NCBI GenBank assembly: GCA_002507205.1
Contig: DAZF01000081.1
Coordinates: forward strand, 2,425-13,506
Direction: 5' to 3'
DNA: 11,082 bases
From: Methanolobus sp. UBA32
Lineage (GTDB): Archaea; Halobacteriota; Methanosarcinia; Methanosarcinales; Methanosarcinaceae
The notes under the pieces are model-generated. The model was given only the letters and a program-made list of their open reading frames with translations. It was not told the origin of the DNA and did no database searches. The translations under genes were made by a program, and so were the position numbers. Shown one piece after another: positions 8,054-11,082 of this stretch; the stretch's first letter is position 1; the number at the start of each line of letters is the position of its first letter.

Positions 8054-8080
8054 AGACATAATTCGTCTTCATTCCATTTT
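8049..8080 (+). terminator. Hairpin terminator after the hydantoinase-like operon
   Basis: AATGAAGAC (8049-8057) and GTCTTCATT (8065-8073) form a perfect 9-bp stem with a 7-base loop. It overlaps the TGA stop and is followed by the T-rich stretch CCATTTTGCTGTTT. It would separate this operon from pylT. Confidence 0.6.
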
Positions 8081-8142
8081 GCTGTTTCCTATTATATCTA
8101 TATTGTGTTTTCAAAATAAGTCATCCTGGTTGAAAACGTAAG

Positions 8143-8197
8143 CATTAGACATTACTAGAAGAGTACACCATTACCTCTAAGAAAAATATAAATACTA
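8143..8197 (+). promoter_or_regulatory. pylT promoter with motif and TATA block shared with the hydantoinase unit
   Basis: CATTAGACAT (8143-8152) and AAAAATATAAATACTA (8182-8197) both recur upstream of the hydantoinase-like operon. From this TATA box, transcription would start near 8216, giving a short 5' leader removed by RNase P. A second A/T block (TTAAAATATA, 8208-8217) is an alternative TATA box that would start transcription close to the mature 5' end. Confidence 0.55.
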
Positions 8198-8238
8198 TTA
8201 CTTCCTATTAAAATATAGCATAAGAAGATAATCATCAT

Positions 8239-8310
8239 GGAAATCGGATCAGGTTGATCGAATGGACTCTAAATCCGTTCAGTCGGGTTAAATTCCCGGG
8301 GTTTCCGCCA
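8239..8310 (+). tRNA. pylT: tRNA-Pyl (CUA anticodon, amber decoding)
   Basis: The sequence folds as the unusual pyrrolysine tRNA. The 7-bp acceptor stem is GGAAATC (8239-8245) with GGTTTCC (8300-8306), including one G-U pair. A single base (8246) separates it from the D stem GATC/GATC with only a 5-base loop. The anticodon stem has six pairs (AATGGA 8261-8266, TCCGTT 8274-8279) around the loop CTCTAAA with anticodon CTA at 8269-8271. The variable loop has three bases (8280-8282). The T stem is TCGGG/CCCGG with a TTAAATT loop, then discriminator G8307 and an encoded CCA (8308-8310). These features match my memory of Methanosarcina tRNA-Pyl nearly base for base. It has its own promoter and terminator. 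Unusually, the expected pylS does not follow; the next gene is an opposite-strand aminopeptidase. Confidence 0.97.
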
Positions 8311-8322
8311 TTATCTGTGTTT

Positions 8323-8370
8323 CATTGTGTGAGAGATCACATAATGACAAAATCTTTTTTGTTTTCTTTT
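8323..8370 (+). terminator. Terminator of pylT
   Basis: CATTGTGTGA (8323-8332) pairs with TCACATAATG (8337-8346) over ten positions (one G-U) around a GAGA tetraloop. A long T-rich run follows (CTTTTTTGTTTTCTTTT, 8354-8370). It starts 12 bases after the tRNA CCA, so pylT appears to be transcribed alone. Confidence 0.75.
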
Positions 8371-8490
8371 AATCCCTTATCTTAGATGTTAATCGGATTT
8401 ACTAAATCTTAACACCCTTTAATGTACATGATATTCCATTAAACTTTCTCATATCCAGTTATCCACAGAAAAAGTGAGTGACGAGAAAAT
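8371..8490. other. Non-coding spacer after pylT
   Basis: No start of pylS or any other gene is found here. A weak hairpin (GTTAA..GATTT/AAATC..TTAAC, 8388-8413) is present. Nothing else stands out before the repeat at 8491. Confidence 0.5.
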
Positions 8491-8548
8491 AAGAACATTC
8501 TCCGGGAAAGAGTGCAATTCATCAGAAGGATTCAGCCCGGAGAAATAA
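8491..8548. repeat. Hairpin-forming direct repeat, copy 1 (3' side of the aminopeptidase gene)
   Basis: This copy matches 9963-10020 in about 49 of 58 positions in the same orientation; the core 42 bases (8507-8548) match in 38. It contains a perfect 9-bp inverted repeat, TTCTCCGGG (8498-8506) and CCCGGAGAA (8536-8544), around a 29-base loop with the conserved TTCATCAGAA. It sits just beyond the aminopeptidase stop and could serve as its 3' hairpin. The paired copies suggest a dispersed REP-like element or the scars of an insertion. Confidence 0.7.
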
Positions 8549-8561
8549 GCGATTTTTTGTA

Positions 8562-9866
8562 TCATTCCTCTAACTGAAAAAATGTCCTGAATATCTCGAT
8601 GGAATCCAGGAAATCCTGTCTGCCCATCAGCTCCCTGGTTGAATGCATTGCCAGCATCGGCACTCCCACATCCACCACATGAACAGGCATGTATTTGCTG
8701 AGCAACGGACCGAGGGTCTTTCCTCCCGGTTCATCCGAATGGTTCACAAATTTCTGATATTTCACACCGGCCCTGTCACACAGTTGCTGAAAAGCTGCAA
8801 TTGTCTCCACTTCCGATGCATAGGAACGATTGCCACTAATCTTAATGGCAATCCCTTTATTCATCACAGGCTTGTTGGTAATATCATTCTTTTCACAGTA
8901 ATTGGGGTGAAATCCATGAGCACCATCAGCCGAAATAACAAAGGAATCTTTCAATTGTGAGGGTAATTGTTGTTCTGTTCTCAGCATACCCATACGGATT
9001 TTTTCCAGAATGGTGCTTAACATCACGGAGTCGGCACCTTGCCTGGTCATGGAACCAATCTCTTCATTATCCATGAATGCTGCCATGTTGATCCCATCCT
9101 CATGTTTCGACCTGATAAGAGCTTCCATAGCAGCATACACCATTGACAGATCATCGATCCTCGGACAGGAAATGAATTCCTCTTTAGCTCCTGCAAGCAT
9201 ACCTTCTTCACTACAATAGACATTCAGGTCCATGTCCAGAATACTCTCACGATCGACTCCGGCTTCCTCCGCAACCAGATCCAGCAGATAATTATCCTTG
9301 ACCTCATCTTCGATCAACTGGGTTATGAGAGGTTGCATTTCTTTTTGCACCTTGATCTCCACACCTTTATTGACCTCGCGGTTCATGTGGATGGCAAGAT
9401 TAGGGATGATAAGTATCGGTCTTTGAAAATCCAGGTGGATCACTTTCGGCTTCAGCACCTCAGCAGATCTTACAGCTATCCTTCCCGCAATGGATAAAGG
9501 ACGGTCGAACCATGTGTTCAGAATAGGTCCGCCATAGCGCTCCACATTCAGTGTCAACATCCCTTCGCTGTTCACCTCTGGACTGGGTTTGATCCTGAAT
9601 CCGGGACTATCCGTATGAGCAGCAATCATCTTTACCCCTTTTGTCAGACATTCAGCGCTTCCGACAGTAAAGGCCACAAGCATGGAAGGATAGGGTGTCA
9701 GATAGTATTTCCCTCCCACATTCAATGTCCATGGCTCATTCAGATTCAATTCCATAAAACCTTCAGCATCCAGACGTTCTCTTACGGTATCAACTGTCTG
9801 AACCGCTGTTGTTGCTTTTTTCATAAAGCCAAAAAAATCCCTGATATAATCCCTGAAATTATCCAT
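8562..9866 (-). CDS. M18 family (aspartyl-type) aminopeptidase
   Basis: This cytoplasmic dizinc exopeptidase (DNPEP/ApeB family) removes N-terminal residues, acidic ones in characterised members, and takes part in peptide turnover. With the start at 9866 it has 434 residues, close to bacterial M18 length. Expected metal and catalytic residues are all visible: AAHTDSPG (His84, Asp86), CPRIDD (Asp239), DNEEIGS (Glu268/Glu269), SADGAHGFHPNY (Asp314) and AMHSTRE (His408). NHSDEPGGKTLG is also typical. The open frame extends to a GTG at 9911, but a TATA box (9896-9903) lies inside that extension and would start transcription near 9875, so the ATG at 9866 (MDNFRDYIRD) is the better start, with a very short leader. 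It is transcribed towards pylT and flanked by the two ~58-nt repeats, occupying the place where pylS commonly follows pylT. It may have been acquired from bacteria, which I cannot test here. Confidence 0.93.
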   Translation of the reverse strand: MDNFRDYIRDFFGFMKKATTAVQTVDTVRERLDAEGFMELNLNEPWTLNVGGKYYLTPYPSMLVAFTVGSAECLTKGVKMIAAHTDSPGFRIKPSPEVNSEGMLTLNVERYGGPILNTWFDRPLSIAGRIAVRSAEVLKPKVIHLDFQRPILIIPNLAIHMNREVNKGVEIKVQKEMQPLITQLIEDEVKDNYLLDLVAEEAGVDRESILDMDLNVYCSEEGMLAGAKEEFISCPRIDDLSMVYAAMEALIRSKHEDGINMAAFMDNEEIGSMTRQGADSVMLSTILEKIRMGMLRTEQQLPSQLKDSFVISADGAHGFHPNYCEKNDITNKPVMNKGIAIKISGNRSYASEVETIAAFQQLCDRAGVKYQKFVNHSDEPGGKTLGPLLSKYMPVHVVDVGVPMLAMHSTRELMGRQDFLDSIEIFRTFFQLEE

Positions 9867-9895
9867 ACTTACCACATTATGACAAGATCTCTTTT

Positions 9896-9903
9896 CTTTT
9901 ATA
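9896..9903 (-). promoter_or_regulatory. TATA box of the M18 aminopeptidase gene
   Basis: The minus strand reads TATAAAAG, about 30 bases before the ATG at 9866. It predicts a leader of under ten bases and argues against the upstream GTG start at 9911. Confidence 0.5.
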
Positions 9904-9962
9904 CTTAACACAATAGTAGATAATAGATTCTCAGAATAATTAATGCTGTAACTCTATGCTAA

Positions 9963-10020
9963 AAAAAGAATCTTCGGTAAAGGGTGCAGTTCATCAGAAA
10001 GATTCAGCCCGGATAAATAA
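9963..10020. repeat. Hairpin-forming direct repeat, copy 2 (5' side of the aminopeptidase gene)
   Basis: This is the partner of 8491-8548. The core GTTCATCAGAAAGATTCAGC and the following CCCGGATAAATAA are conserved. The terminal stem is weaker here (TTCGG 9973-9977 with CCGGA 10009-10013, one G-U pair), so this copy looks degenerate or less constrained. It lies between the divergent promoters of the aminopeptidase and the dCache sensor. Confidence 0.7.
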
Positions 10021-10115
10021 ATGTGATTTCATTCTAACTCAGCAAAAAAAAGCTATTGGTTCTGAATTTATCGGACCGAAAAAAACATTTATTTTAGCTT
10101 TGATGAAATAATGCT

Positions 10116-10159
10116 ATTGTAATATTTCAAAGCCATTGTAATTTTAATAAGCGCTTATT
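10116..10159. promoter_or_regulatory. Candidate operator region of the dCache sensor gene
   Basis: ATTGTAAT occurs twice (10116-10123 and 10135-10142), followed by a perfect 14-base palindrome, AATAAGCGCTTATT (10146-10159), about 85 bases before the sensor ATG. This looks like a dimeric regulator site. No regulator is known and part of the match may reflect A/T richness. Confidence 0.35.
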
Positions 10160-10243
10160 TTAAAGTCAAAAGATTCCAATCTATTGCTAACGCAGAAAAG
10201 AATAACGGATAAATGTAATTCTAAAAAGATTGCAGGCTTAAAG

Positions 10244-11082
10244 ATGAAATGGGAAAACATGTCGCTGAAGTTCAAACTTATTCTGTATATAGTCACAGGT
10301 ACCTTACTTGTACTTGCAGCAAGCACTGCAATGACCATTTCTACTGTAACTGATCAGGAAGAAGAACTTGCCTACAAGCAATCTATCGAGATGGCCAGGA
10401 ACTATGCTAATGATTTCAACGGTGATATGGAAACTAACCGTGCAATTGCAGAAACAATAGCTGTAAGCATGAGTAGCTATGATTCCATGAGCAGGGATGA
10501 AGCAAATAATATGCTTTACAACCTTCTGGTAGAACATCCTCAATTGCTTGGTACATATGTTGCCTATGAACCAGATGCCTTTGATGGTAAAGATACTTTA
10601 TATATAAATTCGCAGGGACATGATTCCACTGGAAGGTTCATTCCTTACTGGAACGAAATAACCGGACCTATAACACTTGATCCTCTTCTGAATTACGATA
10701 CACTGGATTACTATCAACTGCCAAAAAAGACACAGGCAGAAGTATTAACAGAACCCTATTATTACGAAGGTGTCTTCATTGTGAGTTATGTTTCACCGAT
10801 AGTGAAAGATGATGAATTCATTGGAATAGCAGGAGTGGATGTTTCCCTGAACTATCTGGACGAGGCAATCAGCGATGTAAAAGCATTTGACACCGGCTAT
10901 GCTTTTATGACCGGCAATACTGGTATCCTGGTCTCACACCCTACGAATAAAGAGTGGATCGGGAAAAAAACACTCTATGATTTTGAGAATGAAGATTTTT
11001 CAAAAGCTGCAGATGATATAGGAAAAGGGGAAAGCGGCCATATTGAAACTATAGATCCAATTACCGGAAAAAAGGTAGTGAT
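10244..11082 (+). CDS. Membrane-anchored dCache sensor (chemoreceptor or kinase), N-terminal part
   Basis: 279 codons are present and the frame is open at the window end. A short basic N-terminus (MKWENMSLKFK) leads into one transmembrane helix (about residues 10-35, LILYIVTGTLLVLAA). An extracytoplasmic double-Cache domain follows from about residue 40, recognisable by TYVAYEPDAFDG, the membrane-distal ligand-pocket region PYWNEITG, YDTLDYYQLPKKTQAEVLTE, and the GIAGVDVSLNYL strand, and then the second pocket GYAFMTGNTGILVSHP. It resembles dCache_1 sensors that bind small molecules outside the cell. The output part (MCP signalling, histidine kinase or other) lies beyond the window, so its class is undecided. 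The first ATG is chosen; the Shine-Dalgarno sequence is weak (AGG at 10234-10236), and an in-frame ATG at 10259 is possible. Confidence 0.85.
   Translation, partial: MKWENMSLKFKLILYIVTGTLLVLAASTAMTISTVTDQEEELAYKQSIEMARNYANDFNGDMETNRAIAETIAVSMSSYDSMSRDEANNMLYNLLVEHPQLLGTYVAYEPDAFDGKDTLYINSQGHDSTGRFIPYWNEITGPITLDPLLNYDTLDYYQLPKKTQAEVLTEPYYYEGVFIVSYVSPIVKDDEFIGIAGVDVSLNYLDEAISDVKAFDTGYAFMTGNTGILVSHPTNKEWIGKKTLYDFENEDFSKAADDIGKGESGHIETIDPITGKKVV

Noticed and set aside
8491..8548. C/D box small RNA on the minus strand (CTGA then TGATGA in the repeat)
   Set aside because: Both boxes are present in both copies, but the outer C and D boxes and terminal guide layout are missing, so the match is probably incidental to the repeat.

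Overview
The window reads as chromosomal DNA of a methylotrophic methanogenic archaeon of the order Methanosarcinales, most likely a Methanolobus- or Methanococcoides-like organism (the genus is inference). The grounds are: a trimethylamine corrinoid protein gene (mttC); a trimethylamine methyltransferase (mttB) remnant with the in-frame amber codon that encodes pyrrolysine; a complete tRNA-Pyl gene with a CUA anticodon; a soluble multi-PAS/GAF sensor of methanosarcinal style; A/T-rich archaeal TATA boxes; and GGAGG-type ribosome binding sites.

Left part, minus strand (1-3232). mttC (cut by the window edge) is preceded by the 3' half of mttB. At about position 1200 mttB changes abruptly into the 5' part of a PAS-PAS-GAF-PAS-GAF sensor gene. 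The sensor has lost its C-terminal output region and mttB has lost about its first 240 codons. The two are joined out of frame, so this is either a real deletion/recombination or an assembly chimera.

Middle part, plus strand (3233-8370). An A/T-rich 0.9-kb spacer leads to a strong TATA box, a highly structured leader (nested hairpins followed by a U-rich run), a 37-codon small ORF ending in TAG, and two tandem paralogous hydantoinase A/oxoprolinase-like ASKHA ATPases. These are joined TAA-ATG, and no hydantoinase B partner is present. A hairpin terminator follows. Next comes a monocistronic pylT with its own promoter and terminator. The pylT and hydantoinase promoters share a 16-nt TATA-box block and a 10-nt upstream motif, which suggests common control. 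No pylS, pylB, pylC or pylD follows pylT.

Right part (8371-11082). An M18 aspartyl-type aminopeptidase lies on the minus strand. It is flanked by two direct copies of a ~58-nt hairpin-forming repeat. The plus strand then carries the 5' part of a membrane-anchored dCache sensor that runs off the window.

The common theme is methylamine/pyrrolysine biology. The least explained unit is 3800-8370: structured leader, TAG-ended small ORF, paired hydantoinase-like ATPases and an orphan pylT with a matching promoter.
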